From Fischerella muscicola PCC 7414 (GTDB lineage: Bacteria > Cyanobacteriota > Cyanobacteriia > Cyanobacteriales > Nostocaceae), in NCBI RefSeq assembly GCF_000317205.1, contig NZ_AJLK01000040.1:1-64000 (forward strand): 64,000 nucleotides of DNA, in the 5' to 3' direction. The translations under genes and the position numbers were made by a program. Numbering within the stretch: position 1 is the stretch's first letter; each line of letters opens with the position of its first letter. The notes beneath the pieces were generated by a model, which did no database searches, was not told the DNA's origin, and saw only the letters and a list, made by a program, of their open reading frames with translations. This document shows positions 18,110 through 29,178 of this stretch, piece by piece.

Positions 18110-18303
18110 AACTTTCCGAGTTCGGTTTCGACTGTTCCGCAGAAAAATTCATCCTTGGTTCACTTTAGTTACAGTTGGTTGCAAAATCATTTACTCCTGT
18201 GGAATTAAACAGGATCAAGAGAAAGTCCGCTTCTTGCTAGCAATAACAAAAATCGACTTCGTAGGTGTTTATCAACTTTTAAATGATCTACTCTGGTGAA
18301 ACC

Positions 18304-18477
18304 ATGATGACTACCGAGTTTAACCTACTGCAAGTATCACAAATTGACGAAGCAAGCGCAATTTTAGCAAATACATTTAACGACGATCCTATTTTTGATT
18401 ACTTCATTTCTAAAAGCGATCGCTCAAGAATCAACATCCTAAAAACATTATGCAAAATAGCATACCTTCAAAGATAA
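18304..18477 (+). pseudogene. Truncated GNAT acetyltransferase (N-terminal fragment)
   Basis: About 57 residues (LLQVSQIDEASAILANTFNDDPIFDYFI...) resemble the first third of a GNAT N-acetyltransferase. The acetyl-CoA site (usually R/Q-x-x-G-x-G/A) is missing. Coding stops at 18477, shortly before a CATCTGTGTG repeat arm at 18493-18526, suggesting the repeat replaced the rest. It lies between devB-side and devC-side genes and probably yields no functional enzyme. Confidence 0.6.
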
Positions 18478-18492
18478 CGAAAATCGAATCAC

Positions 18493-18526
18493 CCATCTGT
18501 GTGCATCTGTGTGCATCGGTGTTCGT
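18493..18526. repeat. CATCTGTGTG/CATCGGTGTT 10-mer repeat arm
   Basis: Three tandem 10-mers ending in GGTGTTCG, the same family as at 5721-5750 and 42626-42663. It sits exactly after the truncated GNAT fragment and before devC. Confidence 0.6.
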
Positions 18527-18585
18527 TTCTTAAAAAAATTTGTCACACCCTTAACTCACCTCAAACAAAAACTTAAACTATCACC

Positions 18586-19749
18586 ATGCTTCCTAAATTC
18601 CTTCGCCGCATTCCCTTGGCATGGCTGCAATTAAAAAAAGAAAAAACACGCTTAGCAGTAGCCCTTGCAGGCATAGCCTTTGCCGATATGCTGATGTTTG
18701 TACAACTAGGACTATTAGATGCCCTCTTTGATAGTGCCACAAAGCCTCACCAAAATTTACAGGCAGACCTAGTTTTAATAAATCCCCAATTTCAAACATT
18801 GTTCTACGTCAAAAGCTTTCCCAGAGAGAGATTGCAGCAAACCTTAGCCTATGACGGAGTAAAATCTGTTCGTCCCTTATATGCTGATATTGCCCAATGG
18901 CGTAACCCACAAAATCGCCTGAGTCGGGGAATTTTGGTGTGGGGAATTGATCCGGCCAACCCACCCTTTGATCTACCTGAGGTGAACCAGCATCTAGATC
19001 AACTGAAACTACTAGATCGGGTATTATTTGATCGCGCTTCTCGCCCAGAATACGGCCCCATCCCAGACTTAGTAAAACAGCATGGTAGTGTGGAAGCAGA
19101 GGTGAATCGGCAAACAGTACAAACAGTAAGTTTATTTCAGCTAGGTGCTTCTTTTGGTGCTGACGGTAACATAGTAGCCAGTGATTCTACGTTTCTCAAA
19201 CTTTTTCCCAACTACCAGCCCAATCAAATAGCAGTTGGACTAATTAACCTCAAACCAGATGCTAATGTACAAAAAGTGCGATCGCAACTACAAGCAAGTT
19301 TACCAAACGATATCAAAGTACTGACTCCCCAAGAATTTGCCCAGATAGAAATTAATTATTGGGGCAATCAAGGAATTGGATTTATTTTTGGTATGGGAGT
19401 AGCAGTAGGGTTCATCGTCGGGATTGTAATTGTTTACCAAATTCTCTACTCTGATGTTTCCGATCACCTGCCAGAATACGCCACCCTCAAAGCAATGGGA
19501 TATAGCGATCGCTATCTCATGATCATGTTAATGCAAGAAGCTTTATTGTTAGCAGCATTAGGATTTATACCCGGATTAGCACTTTCGATAGGACTGTATC
19601 AGATCACCTACGCTGCAACTTTACTTCCCATTGCCATGAAAATCAACCGCGCCATATTTGTACTGTCCCTAACAATAATTATGTGCAGTGTTTCCGGCGC
19701 AATTGCTATGCGAAAACTCCGCGCCGCCGATCCCGCAGATATGTTTTAA
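18586..19749 (+). CDS. devC: DevC-like ABC exporter permease
   Basis: 387 residues. It has an N-terminal membrane helix (about 24-45, AVALAGIAFADMLMFVQLGLLDALF), a periplasmic domain (about 50-260), and three C-terminal helices of the FtsX type (about 265-287, 317-342, 350-375). EYATLKAMGYSDRYLMIMLMQEA is the typical coupling segment, and AMRKLRAADPADMF a common C-terminus of DevC proteins. It forms the membrane part of the DevBCA exporter. It is separated from devB by two small genes, a gene relic and a repeat, unlike the tight devBCA order usual in heterocystous cyanobacteria. Confidence 0.92.
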   Translation: MLPKFLRRIPLAWLQLKKEKTRLAVALAGIAFADMLMFVQLGLLDALFDSATKPHQNLQADLVLINPQFQTLFYVKSFPRERLQQTLAYDGVKSVRPLYADIAQWRNPQNRLSRGILVWGIDPANPPFDLPEVNQHLDQLKLLDRVLFDRASRPEYGPIPDLVKQHGSVEAEVNRQTVQTVSLFQLGASFGADGNIVASDSTFLKLFPNYQPNQIAVGLINLKPDANVQKVRSQLQASLPNDIKVLTPQEFAQIEINYWGNQGIGFIFGMGVAVGFIVGIVIVYQILYSDVSDHLPEYATLKAMGYSDRYLMIMLMQEALLLAALGFIPGLALSIGLYQITYAATLLPIAMKINRAIFVLSLTIIMCSVSGAIAMRKLRAADPADMF

Positions 19750-19813
19750 ATAATTGTTGTTTGTTGTTTGTTGGTTGTTGTTTGGAATAAGAACTAATCA
19801 CTAATCATAAATT

Positions 19814-20515
19814 ATGCAACCTGTAATTTCAATTCAAAACCTCAATCATTACTTTGGAGAAGGTAATCTACGCAAGCAAGTATTATTTGACATCAACTTA
19901 GATATATATGCAGGAGAAATCGTGATTATGACTGGCCCATCTGGTTCAGGTAAAACCACATTATTAACTTTAATGGGTGGCTTACGTTCTGCACAAGAAG
20001 GAAGCTTAAAAATATTAGGTCAAGAAATGTGCGGAAGCAGTAAAAAACAGCTAACACAAATTCGTCGTCAAATTGGTTATATTTTTCAAGCCCATAATCT
20101 CATGACATTTTTAACAGCAAAACAAAATGTCCGCATTTCCCTAGAATTACATGAAGAGATGCTGAATCAAGATTTAGACGCCAAAGCAACTGCGATTTTA
20201 GAACAAGTTGGTTTAGGAAATCGCGTTGATTATTATCCCGAAAACTTATCAGGTGGACAACGACAAAGAGTGGCGATCGCTCGGGCATTAGTCAGTCACC
20301 CTAAAATAGTTTTAGCAGACGAACCTACGGCAGCCCTTGATAAAAAATCCGGTCGAGATGTAGTAGAATTAATGCACAAATTAGCCAAAGAACAGGGTTG
20401 CACGATTTTACTTGTTACCCACGATAACCGGATTTTAGATATAGGCGATCGCATCATTTATATGGAAGATGGTTATCTCAAAAATGATGGTGTAAGTACA
20501 CTTGTTTCAAGTTAA
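19814..20515 (+). CDS. devA: DevA-like ABC exporter ATPase
   Basis: 233 residues. Walker A GPSGSGKTT (about 42-50), Q-loop FQAHNL, signature [15 protein letters not shown] (about 142-156), Walker B IVLADEPTAALD and the H-loop LVTHDNR are all intact. It belongs to the LolD/MacB-type group that energises DevC. It follows devC by 64 bp, which includes a GTTTGTTGTTTG repeat, and ends the operon. Confidence 0.93.
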   Translation: MQPVISIQNLNHYFGEGNLRKQVLFDINLDIYAGEIVIMTGPSGSGKTTLLTLMGGLRSAQEGSLKILGQEMCGSSKKQLTQIRRQIGYIFQAHNLMTFLTAKQNVRISLELHEEMLNQDLDAKATAILEQVGLGNRVDYYPENLSGGQRQRVAIARALVSHPKIVLADEPTAALDKKSGRDVVELMHKLAKEQGCTILLVTHDNRILDIGDRIIYMEDGYLKNDGVSTLVSS

Positions 20516-20550
20516 GTACAAAATGAGTAATTTTTATATTAACTCTGTAG

Positions 20551-21156
20551 TCAAAGATATTTTTCAATCACTGATTTCCAAACTAGGTATGCTTCACCAT
20601 TCAAATGTAAACCATCTTTTGTATACCTAGTATCTAATTGATTTTCTAAATCTAATAAATGAGAGAACAAATCTATATATTGATAATTAAATTTGGTTGC
20701 TAGTTTTCTCAATCCTGTATTTAAATTTAAAATTCTGTTATTATCTTGCCAATAAATATCAACCTTATTATTAACAGGTAAAACAGTTTGAATAAAAATT
20801 TCTGTATTTGGTGTTTTCTCCTGAAACTCATGTAAAATCTTTTCATATGATTCTAAAGTTTGCGCGACTGATTTAGGAGTATTGATTAAATCATTGATAC
20901 CGAGCATTAAAAAAATTTGTTTTGGCTTTCCTGCCAATATTGGATCTAAACGATACAATACTCTCTCCGTCGTGTCTCCAGAGATACCTCTATTTTTCAC
21001 ATTAATATTTGACAATAGCTCTATCCATTCCCCTTCATCAGTGATACTATCACCCAGCATGATAATATCAGATTCTGATTGCGGTAATTTTGTAAATTGA
21101 TTTAACTTATGCCAATAATAGGGAGGGTAATTATTTAGATCACTAGATTGTTTCAT
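20551..21156 (-). CDS. SGNH/GDSL-type hydrolase
   Basis: About 201 residues. Block I is MLGDSITDEGEW (nucleophile Ser), block II has Gly in NRGISGDT, block III is GINDL, and block V DGLHLNGEAY carries the Asp and His. All four catalytic positions are therefore present. It probably hydrolyses an ester or acetyl group on a lipid or sugar, and is related to platelet-activating-factor acetylhydrolase-like GDSL enzymes. ATG at 21156 (MKQSSDL) is preferred over 21207 because it has AAGAAG upstream and the extra residues look unrelated. Confidence 0.87.
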   Translation of the reverse strand: MKQSSDLNNYPPYYWHKLNQFTKLPQSESDIIMLGDSITDEGEWIELLSNINVKNRGISGDTTERVLYRLDPILAGKPKQIFLMLGINDLINTPKSVAQTLESYEKILHEFQEKTPNTEIFIQTVLPVNNKVDIYWQDNNRILNLNTGLRKLATKFNYQYIDLFSHLLDLENQLDTRYTKDGLHLNGEAYLVWKSVIEKYL

Positions 21157-21304
21157 ATTCAAAATCTTCTTTACTTTGGTCAGTATACTAAATATTACAT
21201 TAATCATAAATCATACCCACAACCTTCAATTTTTATCTCATTTTCCTCTGCGTTCTCAGCGTTCTCTGCGGTTCATAAAAAACATCATATTTATATTCAA
21301 TTGC

Positions 21305-22297
21305 TTATTCAGAAGTACCTATAAAACTCTTAACTCGCTGCCATACTTTTTCCAGCAAATCTGGGCTTTCTGCATCAAACCACTCAATTTCAGGGTAGGC
21401 ACGAAACCAAGTGCGTTGACGCTTAGCGAATTGTCGAGTGTGTAAAATAGTTAATTCTTTTGCCTTGTCTAAAGAAATATCCCCAGCCAAATATTGCTTG
21501 ATTTCTTGATACCCCAGAGTATTTAATAAAGGCAAATCCGCACCATATTTATGACAAAGATAATCCACTTCTGCGACCAAACCATCCACAATCATTTTCT
21601 CAGTACGTCGTGCAATGCGATCGCCCAAATGAGCAGCATCACAATCTAAACCGATTTGCAAAATCGGATAACTTGGGGGATTTTCTCCCTGTTGTTCAGA
21701 AATAGGACGACCAGTAACGTAAAATACCTCTAATCCTCTTAAAGTCCTTACAGAATCATTGGGGTGAATCTTGGCTGCGGCAACGGGATCAACTTGTTGT
21801 AGCATAGCGTAGAGTTGTATTTGACCAAGAGATTCCAGCTGCGATCGCAACTCCTGTTGTGGTGCTACTCTAGGAAACTTCATCCCTTGGGTAATAGAAC
21901 GAATGTACAAGCCAGTACCACCCACGAGGAGGGGATGGGGGGATGGGGTGATGGGGTGGTGGGGTGGTGGGGTGATGGGGAGAAAAATTGCTTCCTTGTC
22001 TGCTTTGTCCTCCCTGTCCTCCCTGTCCTCCCTGTCTCCTCCCAAGATTAAGGCTTGCGCTTGGGCCTGGTAATCTGCTACAGTCATCACTTCTGTAGGA
22101 TTGCATATATCTATCAAATAGTGCGGTACTAATTTCTGTTCATCCAAGGTTGGTTTTGCTGTACCAATATCAAATTCCCGGTATACTTGACGGGAGTCTG
22201 CACTCAGAATTACAGTATCTAATCGCATAGCTAAAGTTAATGCTAAACCTGACTTACCTGTTGCCGTCGCGCCACAAATCACAATTAATTTAGTCAT
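21305..22297 (-). CDS. miaA: tRNA dimethylallyltransferase with an in-frame repeat insertion
   Basis: Transfers dimethylallyl to A37 of tRNAs reading UNN codons. 330 residues: P-loop GATATGKSGLA (about 9-19), LSADSRQVYR (31-40), GTAKPT, PHYLIDI, then VGGTGLYIRS (about 125-134) and the C-terminal RTWFRAYPEIEWFD. Between LILGG (about 83-87) and PLLVGG (122) a Pro/His-rich stretch with REDREDRED replaces the normal short linker. Its DNA is the genome's G-rich repeat. The reading frame is kept, so the enzyme may still work with a surface loop added. Confidence 0.93.
   Translation of the reverse strand: MTKLIVICGATATGKSGLALTLAMRLDTVILSADSRQVYREFDIGTAKPTLDEQKLVPHYLIDICNPTEVMTVADYQAQAQALILGGDREDREDREDKADKEAIFLPITPPPHHPITPSPHPLLVGGTGLYIRSITQGMKFPRVAPQQELRSQLESLGQIQLYAMLQQVDPVAAAKIHPNDSVRTLRGLEVFYVTGRPISEQQGENPPSYPILQIGLDCDAAHLGDRIARRTEKMIVDGLVAEVDYLCHKYGADLPLLNTLGYQEIKQYLAGDISLDKAKELTILHTRQFAKRQRTWFRAYPEIEWFDAESPDLLEKVWQRVKSFIGTSE
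21932..22042. repeat. G-rich/CTCCCTGTC repeat inserted within miaA
   Basis: About 110 bp of GGGGTGGTGGGG units followed by CCTCCCTGTCCTCCCTGTC tandem 9-mers, identical in style to intergenic repeats at 22410-22450 and elsewhere. It encodes about residues 86-122 of MiaA without a stop in that frame. Confidence 0.8.
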
Positions 22298-22352
22298 TTG
22301 TCATTTGTCAATGAATGGTCAATTGTAAAAAGTTGGTAGTTAGTTGTTGTAG

Positions 22353-22372
22353 AGACGTGCCATGGCACGTCT
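22353..22372. repeat. AGACGTGCCATGGCACGTCT palindrome, copy 2
   Basis: A 20-bp perfect palindrome upstream of miaA, flanked by GTAGTTAGTTG repeats. Same core as at 17-46, 41304-41333 and 47528-47557. Confidence 0.8.
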
Positions 22373-22537
22373 GTACAGTAGTTAGTAGTTAGTGGTTAGT
22401 GGTTTACTACTCCTCCTTGTCTCCCTTGTCCTCCCTGTCTCCCTTATCCCCTTCCCCCCACTCATCACACTCCCTTTAGCATAGGGTTGGAACCCCTATT
22501 TGAATTTATCAGCAAATAGCCCTACAGTCGCCTATAA

Positions 22538-24556
<2,019 letters not shown>

Positions 24557-24658
24557 AACATTACCTCTTGTCAAAGCGCCCCTTGCTGCGCTAGATAGTC
24601 AGGGGAAAATACAAGCCCCCTCTAACCACTAACTTTCTCTAACTTTGAAATATACTTA

Positions 24659-24699
24659 GATCCCCCCAACTTTACCTTATTTAAAGATTAGGGGGGATC
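24659..24699 (+). terminator. Hairpin after gyrB (possible terminator)
   Basis: GATCCCCCC (24659-24667) and GGGGGGATC (24691-24699) pair perfectly over 9 bp, with a 23-base loop. Only a short T run (ATTTGT) follows, so termination efficiency is uncertain. It may also be a dispersed repeat. Confidence 0.5.
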
Positions 24700-25486
24700 A
24701 TTTGTATCAAACATATGATCTTTCACCAAGGATTGGGGGACGTGGAAGCGTGTTTTTTAAAAGACATGTCCGACAACGCCACGCCCCCGGTAATAGGTAG
24801 TGGGTAATTGGTAAGAACTTGTTGGAGTCTTTGCAATTACCAATTGACGATTACCAGTTACCGGGCAATCCCTGCAATCATATCTTGGGCGAATCTCCGT
24901 ATATTTATGTCGGGGAGTGTCCTCAATTTCCTTTGCTGCGGCGGCAGGCAGAAATCAAAAGGCAATCCGATGAAACAAGTTTCACCACCAAGCATGAAAA
25001 TTTAAGTCCCCGCGTCCGATGCGTCTATCTTCAAGACAGTCAATTACAGAAAAATCCTACAAAGACTGCATGAAAATATTAATCTTCCTACACCCCTACA
25101 TCCTTACAGCCTCACACCCTCTGACATCTGCCCTCTGCCTACCCCATTCCCTTCAAAATTGCTATATATTAGAAAAATTCAACATTGTTTAACAATTGTG
25201 TCCAAGAAAAAATAAACATTGTTTTTTGAAAAGTGGTTACAATATCAAATTTTTAAATAATGCATCTCGTTATCTTGTTATAAATTTTTAGCTTGATGAC
25301 TAGTTGATTAAGATTCACCTAGATTGTTAACACAGAAGTTATACAAGCTTTTAGTTCACCTCATCTCCGTAACTTTATGACAAATCATTAATGCGATCGC
25401 ACAAAATATCAAAAAATTTTTAAAATTTGCCAAAATCTGGATAGTCAAAACTTACCTTCTAAGCTACAACTTTGGATAGAGTAACA
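24700..25486. other. Non-coding stretch between gyrB and sigA, left part
   Basis: Contains GGTAATAGGTAGTGGGTAATTGGTAA (about 24789-24813, given here as a description) with an inverted partner CAATTACCAATTGACGATTACC near 24834-24855. The pair resembles the ends of a small repeat element. Short ORFs here overlap each other and have no family features. From about 25140 it becomes AT-rich. No gene supported. Confidence 0.45.
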
Positions 25487-25630
25487 ACGTAGGCGCTGCT
25501 CAGAACGTTTGCCAGTGAGTTAAGACTTTTCAAGCTTTAGCAGTCTTGGGCAAACTCAAGGATCTGGAATGCTACGTAGTTTTCGATACCTGAACTCAAA
25601 CAATACGGTTTTGCTTTGGGCGACTCACTG
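25487..25630 (+). ncRNA. Candidate structured RNA in the region upstream of sigA
   Basis: Three nested helices can form: ACGTAG/CTACGT (25487-25492 with 25572-25577), GTTTGCC/GGCAAAC (25507-25513 with 25549-25555) and AAGACT/AGTCTT (25522-25527 with 25542-25547). In competition, CAGTGAGT (25513-25520) is complementary to ACTCACTG (25623-25630). Alternative folds or a pseudoknot are therefore possible. It lies about 1.2 kb before sigA on the same strand. Whether it is transcribed is unknown. Confidence 0.3.
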
Positions 25631-26788
25631 AACTTTATTTTCCTAACAGATGACGTAACATCATGCTAACAGACAGTTACTCCCTTTATACTCATAATTC
25701 AGACAGTCTATGAGTGTAAAATACGCATTCATACTATGCAATTTTGTTCTCAGTAAGCTAATATCGATAGTCTTAGCTGTCAAATCTTTTCTGAATTGAT
25801 TAAAATATCGGTGTGTACAATAAGAAGAGTTTGTCAAGTTGCAAAGGGTTGAATTTTTACTAATGCGCTAACCTGTGATTAAGATTGAATTAGTCATATC
25901 TAAAAATTTTCGGTCTTTCGGCTGATTCTGCCAAAGCCTCAACTCCTCAGTTAGGGTGATTGGCTCTTTTACAGGTCGAGTGCTTTCATCAAAGCGCAAC
26001 GACTCTAAATTGGGGAACTAAGTCTGTAGTCTCACACTGACTCTAACAAATATGAGAGTGGCTGTTACCAAAAGACAAATGTAAATCCTAAATCAGTAAC
26101 TTATTAAGGAAGTGTAAAAATGAATGCGCTTTAGCGTTTCAATAGAGTTAAACTCAAAGCTACTGTTCCTGTTAATGTTGTCAATCACACATGGGATCTG
26201 ATACAAGTAGGTTTACCTAAATTTTAAGGTAATGATGATGCTACAAAAATTCCAAAAAGTTTTGGAGAAAATTCAAGTATATGGGTGTCATTTTCAACGT
26301 CTTTTTGGTACAACAGGCTTTACATTACCTCGCTTTACCTTACTTAATTAGTTCATGGATGCCACACAAAGAGAGTGCAATTTCTGTGAAACAGGCTACA
26401 ATCGGAACAGTCTTTACAAAAAAAATCTTCCAAGAGTCATAATTATTTTGTATGGAGTGGTAAATTTTTTTAGCAACATGAGTCTTTTTTAGACCAGTCA
26501 GTAAACACTTGTGTTGCCCGGCGACACATATCTAAAGTTTACTAAGAACGAGGAAATTTACCTTTGGGAGTACTGCTGTGGTAGAAACAAATACAGAGTT
26601 TAGAACTTCCAACTTGAGCTGGAGATCTATAATAGTGTCCTCTCAACAGAAGGTAAAACTTCCGAAATTATCTTTCAGCCAAATTAGCTAACAACCCTCT
26701 TAATCACAAGGCAATATAGCTTATTAAATTTAAGAGTGGTAAAAAGATCTTGAGTAATTGATTCTGCAAGGAGCATGAGGAACGCGGC
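25631..26788. other. Long upstream region of sigA
   Basis: About 1.16 kb with no substantial gene, apart from the small ORF at 26232. sigA genes of heterocystous cyanobacteria are known to have several promoters, and this region is the place for them. A ribosome site AAGGAGC lies at 26768-26774 before the sigA ATG. Individual promoter boxes could not be assigned with confidence. Confidence 0.5.
26232..26351 (+). CDS. Possible 39-residue small protein upstream of sigA
   Basis: ATG at 26232 (two more ATGs follow in frame) with TTAAGG just upstream, a stop at 26349-26351, and a basic-amphipathic product beginning MMMLQKFQKVLEKIQVYG. It is the only ORF in the last kilobase before sigA with a ribosome-site-like sequence. 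No family recognised; it may be chance. Confidence 0.25.
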   Translation: MMMLQKFQKVLEKIQVYGCHFQRLFGTTGFTLPRFTLLN

Positions 26789-27967
26789 ATGAACCAGGCT
26801 AACAACGTACTCGATACCATTGATTATCAGCCTGACCTAGAAATTGAGATAAATCAGCCTGAGCTGGAGTTAGAAGAACTCTTGTTGGAAGATGAAGAGG
26901 ACTTGCTGATCGAAGAAGGCGAACTCGATGAAGAATTTTTAGAGCCTCAGTCTGATGAGGACGACGCAAAGTCTGGGAAAGCCGCAAAATCGCGTCGTCG
27001 GTCACAAAGCAAGAAAAAGCACTACACCGAGGATTCGATTCGCCTTTACTTACAAGAAATAGGTCGAATTCGTTTGCTTCGGGCTGACGAAGAAATTGAA
27101 CTAGCACGTAAGATTGCAGATTTGCTGGAACTAGAGCGAGTGCGTGATAGACTGCAACAGCAGTTAGAACGCGAACCTCAATACAGCGAATGGGCAGAAG
27201 CAGTACAACTGCCCTTGCCACAATTCCGTCATCGCCTGCATGTTGGTCGTCGGGCAAAAGACAAAATGGTGCAATCTAACCTGCGTCTTGTAGTTTCAAT
27301 TGCCAAGAAGTACATGAATCGTGGTTTGTCTTTCCAAGATTTGATTCAGGAAGGCAGTCTCGGTTTGATTCGTGCTGCTGAAAAGTTTGACCACGAAAAA
27401 GGTTACAAGTTTTCTACATACGCTACATGGTGGATTCGTCAGGCGATCACCAGAGCGATCGCTGATCAATCGCGGACAATTCGTTTACCTGTCCACCTCT
27501 ACGAAACTATCTCTCGCATCAAGAAAACTACCAAGCTACTTTCTCAAGAAATGGGCCGTAAACCCACTGAAGAAGAAATTGCTACAAGAATGGAGATGAC
27601 GATTGAGAAGCTGAGGTTTATTGCCAAGTCTGCCCAGTTGCCAATCTCTTTAGAAACCCCCATCGGGAAAGAAGAAGATTCCCGACTAGGTGATTTTATT
27701 GAATCTGATGGCGAAACTCCAGAAGATCAAGTTTCTAAGAACCTCCTGCGCGAAGACTTAGAAAAAGTCCTCGACAGCCTCAGTCCCCGTGAACGCGATG
27801 TTCTGCGACTGCGCTATGGTTTAGACGATGGTCGGATGAAGACTTTGGAAGAAATTGGCCAAATTTTCAATGTCACTCGCGAACGCATTCGGCAAATAGA
27901 GGCGAAAGCACTCCGGAAGTTACGCCACCCCAACCGTAACAGCGTCCTCAAAGAGTACATTAGGTAG
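26789..27967 (+). CDS. sigA: Group 1 (housekeeping) RNA polymerase sigma factor SigA
   Basis: 392 residues. The acidic N-terminus ([25 protein letters not shown] in pieces, about 25-50) and a Lys/Arg patch are typical of cyanobacterial SigA. Region 1.2 is [13 protein letters not shown] (about 81-93). Region 2 includes [35 protein letters not shown] and SRTIRLPVH, which melt and read the -10 box. Region 3 follows, and region 4 ends in [27 protein letters not shown] for the -35 box. Group 2 sigma factors lack the long acidic start, which supports the primary sigma assignment. Confidence 0.94.
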   Translation: MNQANNVLDTIDYQPDLEIEINQPELELEELLLEDEEDLLIEEGELDEEFLEPQSDEDDAKSGKAAKSRRRSQSKKKHYTEDSIRLYLQEIGRIRLLRADEEIELARKIADLLELERVRDRLQQQLEREPQYSEWAEAVQLPLPQFRHRLHVGRRAKDKMVQSNLRLVVSIAKKYMNRGLSFQDLIQEGSLGLIRAAEKFDHEKGYKFSTYATWWIRQAITRAIADQSRTIRLPVHLYETISRIKKTTKLLSQEMGRKPTEEEIATRMEMTIEKLRFIAKSAQLPISLETPIGKEEDSRLGDFIESDGETPEDQVSKNLLREDLEKVLDSLSPRERDVLRLRYGLDDGRMKTLEEIGQIFNVTRERIRQIEAKALRKLRHPNRNSVLKEYIR

Positions 27968-28020
27968 TCAGGATTCATTTGTCATCAGTTATTTAACAAA
28001 TGACAAATAATGAAAAATAA

Positions 28021-28060
28021 AAAACCTGGGAGTGTTAATTCACCCCAGGTTTTAATTTAT
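28021..28060 (+). terminator. Rho-independent terminator of sigA
   Basis: AAAACCTGGG (28021-28030) and CCCAGGTTTT (28044-28053) pair perfectly over 10 bp, with a 13-base loop, followed by a T-rich tail. The symmetrical A/T flanks also let it act on the convergent hli gene. Confidence 0.85.
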
Positions 28061-28106
28061 CTATCTAGTGATGTCCTATAAAAACTTCTGGTTCTAATAT
28101 TTACAT

Positions 28107-28286
28107 TTAGAGAATGCCCCAGAAGTGTAGAAAGCCTTGTCCAGAAAATAATTCAATCAGAGCAGCAGCTAAAAAGCCGATCATCGCCAAGCGACCGTTC
28201 CAAATTTCTGCTTGAGGAGTAAAGCCCCAACGCCAAGAGTTGCGATCTTCTATTACAGGAGCAGTGATTTTTGTTGTATCTTGCAT
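28107..28286 (-). CDS. High-light-inducible (CAB-like) one-helix protein
   Basis: 59 residues with the Hli/Scp chlorophyll-binding signature [21 protein letters not shown] (about 28-48): Glu and Asn/Arg as ligand and ion pair, and a single thylakoid membrane helix. These proteins bind chlorophyll and carotenoid and protect photosystem II assembly under stress. ATG at 28286 (MQDTTK) is preferred over the GTG nine bases earlier because GGAG lies 8 bases before it. A four-gene-family member cannot be distinguished by sequence alone. Confidence 0.92.
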   Translation of the reverse strand: MQDTTKITAPVIEDRNSWRWGFTPQAEIWNGRLAMIGFLAAALIELFSGQGFLHFWGIL

Positions 28287-28758
28287 GATTGGCACTCCAA
28301 ACTGAATTTATTAAGGTTTATTAGCCTTTGTTAACTAATATAACAACTATTTCAAGAAATGCAACGTTTATAAATGTTTCTCCTATTACATTGACTTATG
28401 GTACACATAGTTGTAATAACTTATCTCAAACATTTAATCTCTAGTAAGGCATTGTGGCAATATGTGCCGATAGAAGATTAATAACTTAATTTTTCGATTT
28501 TTTCGATATTTACTAACAGTAGATAGTATTTGAACCAAAGCCCCGCTGAACAGATAAAAACTGAAAGGAGCATTACCAAGGGCGGCGGTTCCAACGGGCT
28601 TCTAAGCCGTCTTGTTGTGAAGCTAAATGCGCCTCACTTCTAGTATATCTAGTTTTTGAGAATCATTAGCAATTATTTTGAGAGATATTTGATTTTAAGT
28701 ATTCTTTATTACTTTTAAATAAAGTAAGTATACTCCGTACGTAGAATTCTAATCGTGT

Positions 28759-28872
28759 GTAGTAGTAGTTCACCAAATTGATTTTGACAGTTTGACTAGA
28801 TCCCCGACTTTTTAAAAAAGTCGGGGATCTGACGTCTTGCAAGCTGTCAAAACTTGTGTGGTAGAGTAGTAG
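28759..28872. mobile_element. ~114-bp MITE, copy 1 (near-identical copy at 59580-59692)
   Basis: The left end, GTAGTAGTAGTTCACC then ATTGATTTTGACAG, is mirrored by the right end, CTGTCAAAACTTGTGTGG then GAGTAGTAG. The centre is the hairpin GATCCCCGACTTTTT/AAAAAAGTCGGGGATC (near 28798-28829). The second copy has the same ends and centre. No transposase. The rest of the 880-bp gap 28296-29178 holds nothing else that I could support. Confidence 0.8.
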
Positions 28873-29178
28873 GGCTTAATTCAGAGTTGAAATCTCCTAT
28901 TGGAAAGTTACCGTAGTTATAAGTAGAAGGCAGATGACCGCAGAGAAAAAGCCCTGTGAATTAAAAAATAGATGCCGGGACGTGGGAATGCGAGGACACA
29001 GGGGACAAGGAAGACAAGAGGGAAGATTTGTATCAAGAATTTTGTGAAATGGTATTTAGATAGTGCGATCGCTTCTTTGAAGAAGAGCAATACTAGACTT
29101 AAAAAACTTGAGCGAATCGAGGCGCAGTTGGATTAGCGCCTCTAAATCACATAGCGTAGCTCATCTGAAGTTTAAACA

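Noticed and set aside
18090-18299. 69-codon ORF between the DUF6463-like gene and the GNAT relic
   Set aside because: It overlaps the end of the preceding gene and the product has no recognisable features; only a shadow of non-coding sequence.
24808-25073. Two overlapping 65- and 84-codon ORFs after gyrB
   Set aside because: They overlap in different frames, include repeat-like GGTAATTGG/CCAATTACC sequence, and show no domain or ribosome site.
25487-25630. 6S RNA (ssaA) as identity of the structured region before sigA
   Set aside because: The nested fold is only ~90 bases long and lacks the long rod with a central bubble expected of ~185-nt cyanobacterial 6S RNA; kept only as an unnamed candidate.
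28530-28643. Segment with GGGCTTCTAAGCC stem resembling a tRNA anticodon arm, also open as ...LLSRLVVKLNAPHF before a stop
   Set aside because: No acceptor or T arm can be drawn, so it is not a tRNA. The short reading frame might be the end of a lost IS200/IS605 gene, but the match is from memory and too weak to annotate.
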